64,000 nt of DNA, from the NCBI GenBank assembly GCA_903821875.1, contig CAIJMU010000115.1, positions 1 to 64,000 of the forward strand, given 5' to 3'. Origin of the DNA: an uncultured Spirochaetota bacterium (GTDB lineage Bacteria > Spirochaetota > Spirochaetia > Treponematales > Rectinemataceae). The notes below the pieces were generated by a model. The model had not been told where the DNA came from, made no database searches, and saw only the letters and a program-made list of their open reading frames with translations. Shown piece by piece: positions 8,273 to 17,541 of the stretch. Made by a program: the position numbers and the translations under genes. How positions within the stretch are numbered: position 1 is the stretch's first letter; each line of letters opens with the position of its first letter.

Positions 8273-11200
8273 TCACTCCGCTGAGTCCGAGCCCCAGCCG
8301 GTCCCGGCGACCTCGTCCTCAGGGGCTGCGACCTCGCGCCGCGTGCGGAAAACCACCGCCTTCGAGGCCTTGCCGTCCATCACGATGTCCAGGGGAGCCT
8401 CAAGGCGCGTCCACACGCAGTGCTCGGTCTCGCCCCCCCTCGGCGCGGCGCGGAGCCAGTCCCAGTCCACACCACCACGATCGGCACCGCCGCCACTGCC
8501 GGAGCTTCCGCCTTTCCAGGGAATCGTCATATATCCGATATTCATACTTGTTACATTATGGAAGAAGTGCGAGCCCAGCGAGGACTCAACGCGGAAGTCC
8601 TCGAGGTCGGCCTCGACGATCACGCGCGCGTGGGCGATCTGGGAATAGGCCACCGGCACGCCGAGCCAGGGATCACGGGTCCCCCAGCGTCCGAAGCCGA
8701 TGAGGAGGTGGCGCCGGCCCTCGGCGGCGACCCTCCGGTCCAGGCCTTCGATCTCGCGGGCGATATCGCGCGTCTTCGCGCGATCGAAGCGAAGCGGGTC
8801 GATCCAGATGATGTCGGAAACGTCGCCGACGCGGCCGTTGCCCATGCTGCGCTCCGAGGCCAGGAGGTAGCCGTCCTTGGGCAGGGAGTCCAGATCGACA
8901 TCGGCGCCACGGTCGTTCCGGATGAGCGGCTTGAGCTGGAGGATGTAGAAGGCTGGCCTTCCCGTTTCCTCGTCGAGGTTGAGCGCGTACTCTATCTCCA
9001 CGGGCGAGCCCATGGAGCGAGAGCCGATGTCGAGCACGATGTCGATCAGCCTCGCCAGGGGCAGGGCATCGTGCTTGAGGATGTTCGCCAGGTCGATGAA
9101 GCGGAGCCCGGGCGAGGAACAGCCAGGCACGATGCGGTCATTGGCCGGATCCCAGGTCGAGGCCAGGAAGCGGAACTTCGGGTCGTTCTCCGCCTCCTCG
9201 ATGTCCAGCTCCTCGATGGCTGCGTCCTCGCCGGCGCGGAGGTCGGGCCGCGAGCGTTCGAGGTCGATGGCGCGGAAGGAGCGCTGCGAACTATCCCGCA
9301 TGCGCTCGGGCTGCACGACATCGAGCTTCGGGTAGCGCGGGCAGAAACGGTGGCTCGCGCCGCCGTCCACCACCCAGGAGCCCAGGCCAAGAGCCGCGAC
9401 GCAGAGCCCGTCCTCCGGCTTCAGGTAGGAAATGGGGTAATAATTGTAGGATTGCGCAGTGCCCGAGACATGGGGGTAATACCAACGACCTCGGCGGCGG
9501 CCGACGACCTCCTGGAGGACGACAGCCATCCTCTCCTCCTCGCGCTGGTAGCGGGCCACCTCGAAGTAGGACTTGGCCTTCGACGAGAAGAGGCTGGCCC
9601 AGACGAGGCGGATGGCGTCACAGAGCTGACCGAGGCGGACCTCGGGATCGCTGTCGGAATTGGGGATGAGGAGGGTTTCGTAGATGCCCGAGAAGGGCAC
9701 CATCAGCATGTCCTCGAAGAGTCCCGAGGAGCGGACAGCGATGGGACGGTCGGTCGCGAGCACGAAACGCCTGAGCCGCTCTACGAATTCCAGATCGAGG
9801 GGAGAGGCCAGGAAACGCTCGATGACCTCCTCGGGACTGGCCTCGTAGAAGGCGAAGGAGAAGATCCCGTTCACGTCGAGGAAGCGCTCGAACTCATCGA
9901 TGCCGACCAGGGCCGTGCGGGGGATCTTCACATCGATGCCCTCGATCACAGCGCTCAAGTCGAGGTGGTTGATGACGCTCCGTGCAAAGATGAGTCCCCT
10001 CCCCTTTCCCCCCACCGAACCGCTGGCGAGGCGGGTGAAGGAATCGTCGTCGTGGAAGTGGGCTTCGTCGAAGGCGGGAACCGTCCCGCGCGAACGCTCA
10101 TGCCTGATGTCAGAAAGGACCCGCACGATAAAGGCCCTGAGCGCCTCCTCCTCCCCGAAATCGTCGAGGTGGTAGGGCCTGATGATACGGGCGTAGCGCT
10201 GCTCGCCACGCGCGGAGAGCCAGATGGAGAAGTGGTTGTGTTCGGCATGGCGGATGATGATGTCCGGCGGCAGCTCGGCGATCCTCTCGATGAAAGCCTC
10301 CATGTTGCGCGCTTCGGCGACAACCGCGCCGCTGTGGTCACGGAACAGGAAGGGACCGAAGCCGAGGCTGCCCCTGAGGAATTGTCCGAGCTCGTGCTCG
10401 ACCGAGGGGGAGTCACGCCAGAGGAAGGCAGCGCCCAGGTCTTCGACCCGCTGGCGGTCGGCGCGTTCGGCCGACTGGATGACAAAGGGCAGCTCGGGCG
10501 CGCCATCGCGGGCCAGTGACAGGAAACGGAGGCCCGCCTCACGCTCCGTACCGCCCTCGCGCGTGAAATCGATGTCGCTGATGACTGCCAGGAGCTGCGT
10601 GCGATGCCGTTCAAGGATGGCGCTTGCGTGCTCAAAATCGCTGGCCAGGAGGATTTTCGGCCGGGACCGGCTCCGGAGGAGCTTGTAGATGCCGTCGCCG
10701 TTCTCCTCCTCGATGAGGGCCTGGGTCTGGGAAAGGATCACGTGGTACAGGAGGGGGAGGAAGCGGGAGTACTGGCGGACCGACTCCTCGATCAGGAGAA
10801 TGACGCGCACGAGTCCGGTATCGGCGTCGGCACCGGCGTTGAGTAGGTCCTCGACGAATTTCAGCATACCTATGAAGAGCTTGGAATAGCCGTTCCATAC
10901 GAAGACCCGGTCGACGGAGGAGAGGTCCGGACTGGCAGCCTCGATCGAGGAAAGCACCGCATTGTTGACCACCAGGAGGAGGAGGGGCACGTGGGGCAGC
11001 TCGGTCCTGATGCGGTCGGAGGTCTCGACGGCGGGGAGGAAATCGTTGCCTGCCATGACTATGACCGTGTCGAACTCACGTTCGCCGGCGAGCCTCAGGG
11101 CCTCGGCACTGTCCCCTGCGGAGGTGATTCGCGGCGCGGAGTCCAGGTTGAGCCGGAAATACTCGCCGAAGGACTGCTCGACGAAGACCCCGTCAACCTC

Positions 11201-11362
11201 CATGACAAAGCAGTCGTAGTCGCTGCCGACCACGAGGACTTCCCGCACCCTGCGACGCATGAGGTCATGGAAGGCATTCCGCTCGTCCCGCCCCTTGTCC
11301 CATGACCGGACCAATTGATTGAACATGTCGGCCGGGGCGACGGCCTGCGTTGTAGATGGCAT
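8273..11362 (-). CDS. receiver-like / PEP-synthase ATP-grasp domain protein, paralogue B
   Basis: 1029 residues from an ATG at 11362, with AAAGGA about 11 bases upstream. It has the same architecture as the next gene: two tandem receiver-like domains (about residues 25-170 and 185-370; VILLIEES, VISDIDF and VIQSAE strands), a short linker, then a PPDK_N ATP-grasp region from about residue 450 (GSVGGKGRG, IAVRSSGLFEDM, ERMAVVLQE). A conserved C-terminal block follows (LLIGFGRWGTRDPWLGVP and SSLGSHFFHNVTSMN). It lacks the His-carrying and PEP-binding domains of true PPDK/PEP synthase. The Gly-rich tail near residues 950-975 looks like a linker. Similar proteins are usually annotated 'PEP/pyruvate-binding domain protein'; I know of no assigned reaction. 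It lies 39 bases after glyA and is probably co-transcribed with it. Confidence 0.85.
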   Translation of the reverse strand: MPSTTQAVAPADMFNQLVRSWDKGRDERNAFHDLMRRRVREVLVVGSDYDCFVMEVDGVFVEQSFGEYFRLNLDSAPRITSAGDSAEALRLAGEREFDTVIVMAGNDFLPAVETSDRIRTELPHVPLLLLVVNNAVLSSIEAASPDLSSVDRVFVWNGYSKLFIGMLKFVEDLLNAGADADTGLVRVILLIEESVRQYSRFLPLLYHVILSQTQALIEEENGDGIYKLLRSRSRPKILLASDFEHASAILERHRTQLLAVISDIDFTREGGTEREAGLRFLSLARDGAPELPFVIQSAERADRQRVEDLGAAFLWRDSPSVEHELGQFLRGSLGFGPFLFRDHSGAVVAEARNMEAFIERIAELPPDIIIRHAEHNHFSIWLSARGEQRYARIIRPYHLDDFGEEEALRAFIVRVLSDIRHERSRGTVPAFDEAHFHDDDSFTRLASGSVGGKGRGLIFARSVINHLDLSAVIEGIDVKIPRTALVGIDEFERFLDVNGIFSFAFYEASPEEVIERFLASPLDLEFVERLRRFVLATDRPIAVRSSGLFEDMLMVPFSGIYETLLIPNSDSDPEVRLGQLCDAIRLVWASLFSSKAKSYFEVARYQREEERMAVVLQEVVGRRRGRWYYPHVSGTAQSYNYYPISYLKPEDGLCVAALGLGSWVVDGGASHRFCPRYPKLDVVQPERMRDSSQRSFRAIDLERSRPDLRAGEDAAIEELDIEEAENDPKFRFLASTWDPANDRIVPGCSSPGLRFIDLANILKHDALPLARLIDIVLDIGSRSMGSPVEIEYALNLDEETGRPAFYILQLKPLIRNDRGADVDLDSLPKDGYLLASERSMGNGRVGDVSDIIWIDPLRFDRAKTRDIAREIEGLDRRVAAEGRRHLLIGFGRWGTRDPWLGVPVAYSQIAHARVIVEADLEDFRVESSLGSHFFHNVTSMNIGYMTIPWKGGSSGSGGGADRGGVDWDWLRAAPRGGETEHCVWTRLEAPLDIVMDGKASKAVVFRTRREVAAPEDEVAGTGWGSDSAE

Positions 11363-11379
11363 CGACAGGGTTTCCTTTC

Positions 11380-11400
11380 AGGCGCGGGACGCCCGCGCCT
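11380..11400. repeat. perfect 9-bp G+C hairpin between glyA and the PPDK-like genes
   Basis: AGGCGCGGG and CCCGCGCCT flank a 3-base loop. It fills most of the 39-base gap after the glyA stop codon and lies just before the ribosome site of the next gene. No T-tract follows, so it is better seen as an mRNA-processing, stabilising or attenuating hairpin than as a full terminator. Confidence 0.6.
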
Positions 11401-11401
11401 C

Positions 11402-12685
11402 TCACGGCAAGGAAAACCTCGAGGTGAGCCCGAGCACTTCCTTCCTTACCCGATCGATCGCCACCGGATCCCCCTTGGCCTTGAGCACGTCCATTATGTA
11501 GCCCGCGATGAGGCCCATCTCCCCGTCGCGCATCCCGCGCGTCGTCACCGCTGCTGTGCCGACGCGGATGCCAGAGGTCACGAAGGGACCCTTCTGGTCG
11601 AAGGGAATGCCGTTCTTGTTGACCGTGATGTGCGCCTCGTCGAGCCATTTCTCCGCTTCCTTGCCCGTGATGCCAAGGGGAGAGAGATCCACCAGCATGA
11701 GGTGGTTGTCGGTGCCGCCGGAGACGATGCGCGCTCCGCCATCCGAGAGTTCCCGGGCCAGGATTTTCGCGTTGGCCACCACCTGGCCGATATAGTCCTT
11801 GAAGCCCGGCTCGAGGGCTTCCTTGAAGGCCACTGCCTTGGCCGCGATGACGTGCATGAGGGGTCCACCCTGGATGCCCGGCATGATCGTCGAGTCGATC
11901 ACTTCCGACCAGAGTCTGGCCTTGTCGCCCTTGGGATTCATGATGCCGAGGGAGTTGTCCCCGTCGCGTCCGATGATGATCATGCCGCCACGAGGGCCGC
12001 GCAGGGTCTTGTGCGTCGTCGTCGTGGAAAAATCGGCTAACTTGACGGGGCTGGGGTGGTGGCCTGTCGCCACGAGGCCGGCGATGTGCGCCATGTCGAC
12101 GAGCAGCAAGGCTCCCACCTCATCGGCTATGGCCCTGAATCTCGCAAAATCGAGGACCCGCGCATAGGCCGAGGCTCCCGCTATCAGGAGCCGGGGCTGG
12201 CACTCGCGCGCGATCCGGGCAACCTCGTCGTAGTCGATGGTCTCGGTGTCCTTGTTCACGCCGTAACGGACTACATTGTACATCTTGCCCGAAAAGGATA
12301 CCGGTGACCCGTGGGTCAGGTGGCCGCCGTGAGCAAGATCCATGCCGAGGATCGTATCACCGGGCTTGAGCACCGAAAAAAGGACGCCCATGTTGGCCTG
12401 GGATCCGGAGTGGGGCTGCACGTTGGCGTGGTCTGCCCCGAAGAGCTGCTTTGCACGATCTCGGGCCAGGTTCTCCGCCATGTCGACGAATTCGCAGCCG
12501 CCATAGTAGCGCTTGGCTGGGTAGCCCTCGGCGTACTTGTTGGTCAGCACCGAGCCGGCGGCTTCCAGTACCGCGCGCGAGGTGTAGTTCTCGCTTGCGA
12601 TCAGCTCGAGATTGTCGCGCTGACGGCCGGTTTCGAGCTGCATGGCCTTCCAGAGCTCGGGATCATAGTTCTCGATGAGGGACAT
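11402..12685 (-). CDS. glyA: serine hydroxymethyltransferase
   Basis: 427 residues, full family length. The ATG at 12685 is chosen because GGAG sits five bases upstream; longer in-frame readings begin with Pro-rich sequence unlike the family. PLP-enzyme hallmarks include LIASENYTS, the [15 protein letters not shown] segment, and [16 protein letters not shown] with the PLP-binding Lys. It interconverts serine and glycine with tetrahydrofolate and feeds one-carbon metabolism in the cytoplasm. Its leader contains a TATACT element and a small CCCGGC/GCCGGG hairpin (near 12700-12720). Confidence 0.97.
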   Translation of the reverse strand: MSLIENYDPELWKAMQLETGRQRDNLELIASENYTSRAVLEAAGSVLTNKYAEGYPAKRYYGGCEFVDMAENLARDRAKQLFGADHANVQPHSGSQANMGVLFSVLKPGDTILGMDLAHGGHLTHGSPVSFSGKMYNVVRYGVNKDTETIDYDEVARIARECQPRLLIAGASAYARVLDFARFRAIADEVGALLLVDMAHIAGLVATGHHPSPVKLADFSTTTTHKTLRGPRGGMIIIGRDGDNSLGIMNPKGDKARLWSEVIDSTIMPGIQGGPLMHVIAAKAVAFKEALEPGFKDYIGQVVANAKILARELSDGGARIVSGGTDNHLMLVDLSPLGITGKEAEKWLDEAHITVNKNGIPFDQKGPFVTSGIRVGTAAVTTRGMRDGEMGLIAGYIMDVLKAKGDPVAIDRVRKEVLGLTSRFSLP

Positions 12686-12840
12686 TGGCGCTCCTTCCTT
12701 TGCCCGGCTCGACGCCGGGACTTGAAGTATAAACCCGGAATGAGGAGTTGGGGGAGGGATGATCGGAGGGGGAGGTGCCAGACGCAAACCATCGGGCCAG
12801 GCCATCGGCCGGGATGCGCAGGCACACTCCCTAAGCTATG

Positions 12841-12886
12841 AACACATGAACATATGAACTTGTATTCATATGAGCATACATGTGTT
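12841..12886. repeat. two-part inverted repeat between csrA and glyA
   Basis: Outer arms AACACATG (12841-12848) and CATGTGTT (12879-12886) enclose inner arms CATATGAA (12851-12858) and TTCATATG (12865-12872) with a 6-base loop. The A+T-rich palindrome stands out in a G-rich 265-base gap. It could be the terminator of the flagellar operon, although on the minus strand no T-run follows. It could equally be a protein operator. Confidence 0.7.
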
Positions 12887-12950
12887 TTGGCGGGGGGGCG
12901 CGGGCGGCGGGGCGGGGGCGGGTATCCTGAGGGTGGCCTCCCGGGCCAGC

Positions 12951-13163
12951 CTACAGCGGCAGGTCCGGCAGTGCCACTGCACCGGCGACCGCGGCGGTGT
13001 TCTCCACCCGTATCGCGTCGTAGACTTCCTGGCGGTATACCTTCACCTTCTTGGGAGCCTCGATGCCGATCTTCACAAGATCCCCGCGCACCTCGACTAC
13101 GGAGATCACGATATCGTCGCCGATGACGATCTTTTCGTTGACGCGGCGCGAGAGTATCAGCAT
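12951..13163 (-). CDS. csrA: carbon storage regulator CsrA
   Basis: 70 residues, starting [18 protein letters not shown], the CsrA/RsmA signature. The conserved strand region [20 protein letters not shown] and a variable Ala-rich tail follow. CsrA is a homodimeric RNA-binding protein that blocks translation at GGA motifs near ribosome sites; in flagellated bacteria it controls flagellin and related mRNAs. Its ATG overlaps the fliW stop codon (TGATG), so the antagonist FliW and CsrA are translationally coupled. Confidence 0.97.
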   Translation of the reverse strand: MLILSRRVNEKIVIGDDIVISVVEVRGDLVKIGIEAPKKVKVYRQEVYDAIRVENTAAVAGAVALPDLPL

Positions 13164-13609
13164 CAGGTAGCGCTCTTCGATGCGGCGAGTTCAGCCATGA
13201 TGTCGTGCTTGACGCGCCAGCGGGTGTCCCCGAGGACTGCCTGCATGCCCGTGCGGCTCGCCCGCGAAATGATTAGCGGACCGAGGAGATTGGCGGTGAT
13301 GGGGCTGCCGTCCTGGGGGACGGTTACGATGGTAAAGACAATGGCGTCCACAGGATCGTCGATGCCGAACTCCGACAGGAGCTCGTCTGGAAGGTCGAGG
13401 GAATAGTCGGGGCGGAAAAGGAAGGGGTCGATGAGGGCAAAGGCAAGCTCAGGCAGCTCCAGCGACTGGAGGTAGTAGAAGGGTTTCTGCTTTGCGTCCA
13501 GGAGTGCCCATCGGGTGAATTTGGCAAAGCCCGGCAGTCCTGCGGGGAAGGTGACGAGCTGGCGCTCGTCGACTTCTATCTCGCCATAGGCCTTGGAGTT
13601 CACACGCAT
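13163..13609 (-). CDS. fliW: flagellar assembly factor FliW
   Basis: 148 residues. Hallmarks are the [20 protein letters not shown] segment, [20 protein letters not shown] in the middle, and [20 protein letters not shown] near the C-terminus. FliW binds CsrA and flagellin in a three-way switch that couples flagellin synthesis to secretion. Start ATG at 13609. It directly precedes csrA and overlaps it by one base, and follows flgL by 57 bases. Confidence 0.96.
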   Translation of the reverse strand: MRVNSKAYGEIEVDERQLVTFPAGLPGFAKFTRWALLDAKQKPFYYLQSLELPELAFALIDPFLFRPDYSLDLPDELLSEFGIDDPVDAIVFTIVTVPQDGSPITANLLGPLIISRASRTGMQAVLGDTRWRVKHDIMAELAASKSAT

Positions 13610-13666
13610 TTCACTGTCCCCTCTCTAAGTGTCTGGTTCAACGCTTCCCGTGCGTCCATGCCGCGC

Positions 13667-14977
13667 CTACCTGAGGAAATCAAGCAGGGTCTGCGGGAAC
13701 ATGCGCCCCGCGAAGCCGAGGCTCGCCTTGTGGGCATAGTCGAGCATGCGGTAGTCGGTCACCGCCTTGGTGATGTCGAGATCGGTCTCGGCCGACAGGA
13801 GTCGCGTCGCGTCGGGGATCTCCTTGTTAAGCCGCGCGGCGATAAAGTCGAGGCGTTCGCTCCTGGCGCCGATCTCCGTGGCACGCCGCGTGAGGTTCTC
13901 GAGCCCTGAGTCGATGCCGGCAAGGGCGAGGCCTCCGGTCTCCAGGACATCGCCCTTGTTGAGCGAATCGCGCAGCCGGATGACGACATCGAAAAGCGAG
14001 CCCCCGCTCGAGCGCGCCGAGGGCGCGAGGTTGTCGGGTACGCGGCCACCGGGGACGATGACGCCAAGCTGGGACAGGGGACCCGACCTTTCACCAGTCC
14101 TTCCGTCAGAAACGGCAGGAGCGGCTCCGTCTGCACCGGCAGTGCCCGCAGTGCCAGCGAGGTCTTCGAGGCGCATCTGGTGGGGAATGGTCGCCTCGAG
14201 CATCAGCGAGAATCTCCTGGGGTCGATGCTGGCGCGTACCGCCGCCCCGGAGTCGTTGATCTTGGCCACGAGGGCCTGCACCGTATCTCCGGCCTTGACC
14301 TCGATCTTGATGCCGTCAACCGCGATGGAGCTGTCGGCTCCGGCACGCCAGTCGCGCGCATCGAAGCCCGAGGCCACCTGCTGCCTCTCTGCCCAGAAGA
14401 TATCCGTGCCTGGCTGCCTGAGCGCAATGGTCGTGCCCTCGGAAACCTCGGAGCGGGCCCCGTTGTAGCCCCCCTGGTATTGCACGCCGGTGACCCCCTC
14501 GGTGCCGGTGCCGACAGCCGTGCCCAACACCGTCCGGTAGGGCTCGGTCCTCGAAGCATCGCCTGCAAAGAGGAAGGTCCCGTCCGGCGAACGGGCATTG
14601 GCCAGGGAGACCAGTTCGTTGAGGAGCTGGTCCACCTCGACTCCAATGGCCTTGCGGTCATCGCTGGTATAAGTCCCGTTGGCGCCCTGGACCGCCAGCT
14701 CGCGGATGCGCTGCATCACGTCGACGGCGCTTCGCACATAGCCCTCGGTCACCTTGGTCTGGTCGGCTGCCGCCTGGGTATTGGTTTCATAGCGCTTGAG
14801 GCGCTCCACCACCGAGTCGTAGCGTACCGCGCGCGCGGCCCCGAGGGGATCGTCGCGGAGCTTCTCGATCTTCTGCTGCGTGGCCATCCGCGTCTCGAGG
14901 CTGGCCATGTCGCGCTCGTTCCGGCGGAGCCAGAACTGCATGTCGTTGTTCATCAGGTCAGAACTTACCCGTCTCAT
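13667..14977 (-). CDS. flgL: flagellar hook-filament junction protein 3 (HAP3)
   Basis: 436 residues, ATG at 14977. The N-terminus is flagellin-like: MRRVSSDLMNNDMQFWLRRN is followed by heptad-rich helices (ETRMATQQKIEKLRDDP, VERLKRYETN) and a typical GANGTYTSDDRKAI stretch. The C-terminal helices are ENLTRRATEIGARSERLDF and LSAETDLDITKAVTDYRML. It forms the junction between FlgK and the flagellin filament in the periplasmic flagellum. It is secreted through the flagellar type III apparatus. Confidence 0.95.
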   Translation of the reverse strand: MRRVSSDLMNNDMQFWLRRNERDMASLETRMATQQKIEKLRDDPLGAARAVRYDSVVERLKRYETNTQAAADQTKVTEGYVRSAVDVMQRIRELAVQGANGTYTSDDRKAIGVEVDQLLNELVSLANARSPDGTFLFAGDASRTEPYRTVLGTAVGTGTEGVTGVQYQGGYNGARSEVSEGTTIALRQPGTDIFWAERQQVASGFDARDWRAGADSSIAVDGIKIEVKAGDTVQALVAKINDSGAAVRASIDPRRFSLMLEATIPHQMRLEDLAGTAGTAGADGAAPAVSDGRTGERSGPLSQLGVIVPGGRVPDNLAPSARSSGGSLFDVVIRLRDSLNKGDVLETGGLALAGIDSGLENLTRRATEIGARSERLDFIAARLNKEIPDATRLLSAETDLDITKAVTDYRMLDYAHKASLGFAGRMFPQTLLDFLR

Positions 14978-15014
14978 CGTGTCCCCCGGCTATTCAGCCA
15001 ATTGGTCATTTCCA

Positions 15015-16901
15015 TCAGGTCATCTTGTTGATGATGGTGTCGAGCATCTCGTTCATGACAGTCATGAACTTCGCGGAAGCGGCGTAGCCGTGCTGGAACT
15101 TGATCATCTCGGCGAGTTCCTCGTCCATGTTGACACCTGATATGGACTGGCGGAGGTCGCGGAGGTCCTTGCCGATGCGGTCGTGGCTCTGCATGGCGCG
15201 CTGTGCCCGCTCGCCCTCGAGTCCGACGCGGGAAACCGCCTCGGCAAAGTGGTCGTCAAAGGTGCGCTGGCTGCCGACCATGACGGCCTTCGTGCGGAGC
15301 GAAGCCATGGCGATGGCGGCCGAACCGTCACCGGGGGCTGCAGGCTTGCCGTTCTCTCCGAAACCCGCGGCGATGGAGCCGGGATCGGACTTGATGGCCG
15401 CGCTTACCTCGAGCCAGCCCGCAGGATGGGACAGGGGCGCGACGGCAAAATCCTTCGCTCCGATGGACAGGACATTGGCAGCGTCCGCTCCCCCCCAGTC
15501 GAAGGCAGCGGCAGGTCCGCTCGACTTGAGGAGTCCCGCATAGCCGGCCAGGAAGCGGCCGGAGTCCTCGACGTGGCGGATGACAAAATCAGGGTTGTCG
15601 GCCCCGCCGGAATCAGCGCCAGAGGCGGGAGTGCCGCGGAGTTCGAGGTGACCGGTCCGGTCGAGGCGGGCCGTCACCTCCGCTCCGGAGTGGTTGATGC
15701 GGCTGACGACGTCGGCGACGGTGTCGGTCGGGTTGTAACGCAGCGTCACCGGACCGTCCTTGCCGGAGAGGGTGAGGGTCCCGGCAAGACCCAGGAGGGC
15801 CTGCCCGTCGAGGCTGTTGCTCCCCGACATGCGGTAGAGCATGGTCGAGTCGAATTTCCCGTCACCGTTCCTGTCATAATTGCCCGCGATGTCATTGACC
15901 GCAGGGAACTCTGAGAAAAAGTCGAGGCCGGTCTTTCCGTTGAGGCCATAGGCTGCCCTGTGGGTCTCGTTCACGAGGTCGGAAAACGAGAGCGCCAGGG
16001 TATCGAGGGTCTGCACTTCCTTTTTTACGTCGCCGTCGCGGAGTTCCACGAGGGCGCCAAGGGTCCCCCCCTTCGCGCTGAAGGCCAGGCCGGTTTCCTT
16101 CCACACAGGATGGGCAAAGCCGTTCTCGTCCGCCCCGGCGAGGGCCAGATCGCGGGACTTCCCCCCCTGTACGATGACAAGACCTTCCACATGGAGCATG
16201 TATTCGTCGCCATCGCGCTTGTCGACACTGACCGGCACGAGTTTTGCGAGCTTCTCCGCCAGGAGGTCGCGCCTGTCCATGAGGTCGTTGGGATTGTCGC
16301 CCATGGCCTGGGACTTGACGATCTCGGCGTTCACGGTCGCGATTTCCCGGGCGATGCCGTTGACCTGCTCGACCGTCCCCCTGAGGTCTCCATCGATGGC
16401 GGAGCGGAGATCGGTGAGGCGACGGTAGCGGTCGCGCATGCCCTCTGCGAGGGCCTCTCCACGGGAAACGACCGCCTCGCGCGCGGAGCTGTCCTCGGGA
16501 CGCTGAGCGAGTTCCTGCCAGGATCCCCAGAACTTGTCCATCAGGGTCCTGACGGAGGAGTCGCTCGGCTCGTTATGGATATCCTCAAGGGCGAGGAGGT
16601 TCTTGTCGCGGGTGCTCCAGTAACCCTCGAAGCCCGACTCACCGATGATCCTCCCGTCAAGGAGCCCATCGCGGATCCGTTCGATGCGTTCGATGTTGAC
16701 ACCCTGCCCGATCTGGCCGGGAGTGGTCTCTCGGTTGGCCTCGGGGGCGTAGAGGGGCTGGGCGGCAGAAAGATCGACCCGTTGCCGGGAGTAGCCTTCG
16801 GTGGAGGCGTTAGTCAGGTTGTGGCCGATGGTGAGAAGGCCCTGGTTGTGAGCGCCGATGCCGCGCTTTGCGATCTCTATACCCGAAAATGCCGATTGCA
16901 T
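15015..16901 (-). CDS. flgK: flagellar hook-associated protein 1 (HAP1)
   Basis: 628 residues from an ATG at 16901. The N-terminal signature is conserved (GIEIAKRGIGAHNQGLLTIGHNLTNASTEGYSRQRV), and so is the C-terminal helical end (GVNMDEELAEMIKFQHGYAASAKFMTVMNEM). It joins hook to filament. The leader between flgN and flgK carries four GGA triplets in about 30 bases, including two ATAGGA units that overlap the ribosome site. That is the pattern expected of a CsrA target. Confidence 0.96.
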   Translation of the reverse strand: MQSAFSGIEIAKRGIGAHNQGLLTIGHNLTNASTEGYSRQRVDLSAAQPLYAPEANRETTPGQIGQGVNIERIERIRDGLLDGRIIGESGFEGYWSTRDKNLLALEDIHNEPSDSSVRTLMDKFWGSWQELAQRPEDSSAREAVVSRGEALAEGMRDRYRRLTDLRSAIDGDLRGTVEQVNGIAREIATVNAEIVKSQAMGDNPNDLMDRRDLLAEKLAKLVPVSVDKRDGDEYMLHVEGLVIVQGGKSRDLALAGADENGFAHPVWKETGLAFSAKGGTLGALVELRDGDVKKEVQTLDTLALSFSDLVNETHRAAYGLNGKTGLDFFSEFPAVNDIAGNYDRNGDGKFDSTMLYRMSGSNSLDGQALLGLAGTLTLSGKDGPVTLRYNPTDTVADVVSRINHSGAEVTARLDRTGHLELRGTPASGADSGGADNPDFVIRHVEDSGRFLAGYAGLLKSSGPAAAFDWGGADAANVLSIGAKDFAVAPLSHPAGWLEVSAAIKSDPGSIAAGFGENGKPAAPGDGSAAIAMASLRTKAVMVGSQRTFDDHFAEAVSRVGLEGERAQRAMQSHDRIGKDLRDLRQSISGVNMDEELAEMIKFQHGYAASAKFMTVMNEMLDTIINKMT

Positions 16902-16926
16902 GTCCTATCTCCTATGGTCCGTCCGC

Positions 16927-17421
16927 CTAGAGGGCGGTGTTCACAAGGATCGCGTCGTGTCCCGGGTGGACGACCCTGCCCGACTTCCCGTAGATATTCC
17001 CCTTTTTCTCGGGGAAAAGTTCTTCAAGCACTGTGCCGAGGAGGCTGCGGCTCGCGGCCGCATAGTCGCCGAGGCTGCCGTTCTCGAGGCGTACCCGCAT
17101 GGCCGAGATCCTGAGTCTTCGATGGAGGTCCGTGAGCCTCGTCCGTTCCGGTTCGGAAATCGCCATGGCGATTTCGAGGATCCCTTCACGCTCGAGGCCG
17201 AGATCGAGACGCATGAAGGACTCTGCGGTGATTCGGTCGGCCTCTACCCTGCTGATTTCCCTGGACCGCTCCTCGAGGGCTTCCATCGCCCTCGTGAGCC
17301 CCGGCCAATCCCGGCTTTCGAGGGCCTGGGCAAACTTGCGCTGCGCTTCAATGCAGTTGTCGAAGGCTTCAGCCTCCCGTTCCATCGCTGTCATCAGGGT
17401 CTCGAGCTTCTCGTGGGCCAT
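16927..17421 (-). CDS. flgN: FlgN-like flagellar export chaperone
   Basis: 164 residues from an ATG at 17421 with GGAG eight bases upstream; longer readings run through promoter sequence and are not credible. It is almost wholly alpha-helical and charged (HEKLETLMTAMEREAEAFDN, ALEERSREISRVEADRI), as in the FlgN/YvyG family. FlgN chaperones FlgK and FlgL. Placement directly upstream of flgK-flgL supports the assignment; sequence conservation in this family is weak. Confidence 0.82.
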   Translation of the reverse strand: MAHEKLETLMTAMEREAEAFDNCIEAQRKFAQALESRDWPGLTRAMEALEERSREISRVEADRITAESFMRLDLGLEREGILEIAMAISEPERTRLTDLHRRLRISAMRVRLENGSLGDYAAASRSLLGTVLEELFPEKKGNIYGKSGRVVHPGHDAILVNTAL

Positions 17422-17444
17422 TCCGGGTACTCCTTCACTTTGGA

Positions 17445-17470
17445 ATATCGGAAGGCACAGACAGTATTTG
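17445..17470 (-). promoter_or_regulatory. candidate flagellar sigma28 promoter of the flgN-flgK-flgL-fliW-csrA operon
   Basis: On the minus strand CAAA (17470-17467) precedes TCCGATAT (17452-17445) with 14 bases between. The sigma28 consensus is TAAA, about 15 bases, then GCCGATAA. It is a partial match. The predicted start lies about 15-20 bases upstream of the flgN ATG, leaving room for its ribosome site. Confidence 0.45.
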
Positions 17471-17504
17471 AGGGAAAAGCGGGGAAAGGGCACTGCAGCT
17501 CCCG

Positions 17505-17533
17505 TTGTCCCTTGCCCCCTCGCCGGATATAGT
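17505..17533 (+). promoter_or_regulatory. sigma70 promoter directly abutting the P-loop/Asp23 gene
   Basis: TTGTCC (17505-17510), a 17-base spacer, then TATAGT (17528-17533). The start codon of the next gene is at 17542, so transcription should begin within about 0-3 bases of the ATG. No ribosome site precedes that ATG. Confidence 0.6.
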
Positions 17534-17541
17534 GAGCACAC

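Noticed and set aside
8420-10519. 699-codon open frame on the plus strand
   Set aside because: It is antisense to the well-supported PPDK-like gene, has shadow-type composition rich in Glu, Gly, His and Val, and shows no family motif; it arises from high G+C third positions.
12686-12805. N-terminal extension of GlyA
   Set aside because: The extra 40 residues are Pro-rich and unlike the family, and an ideal ribosome site precedes the ATG at 12685.
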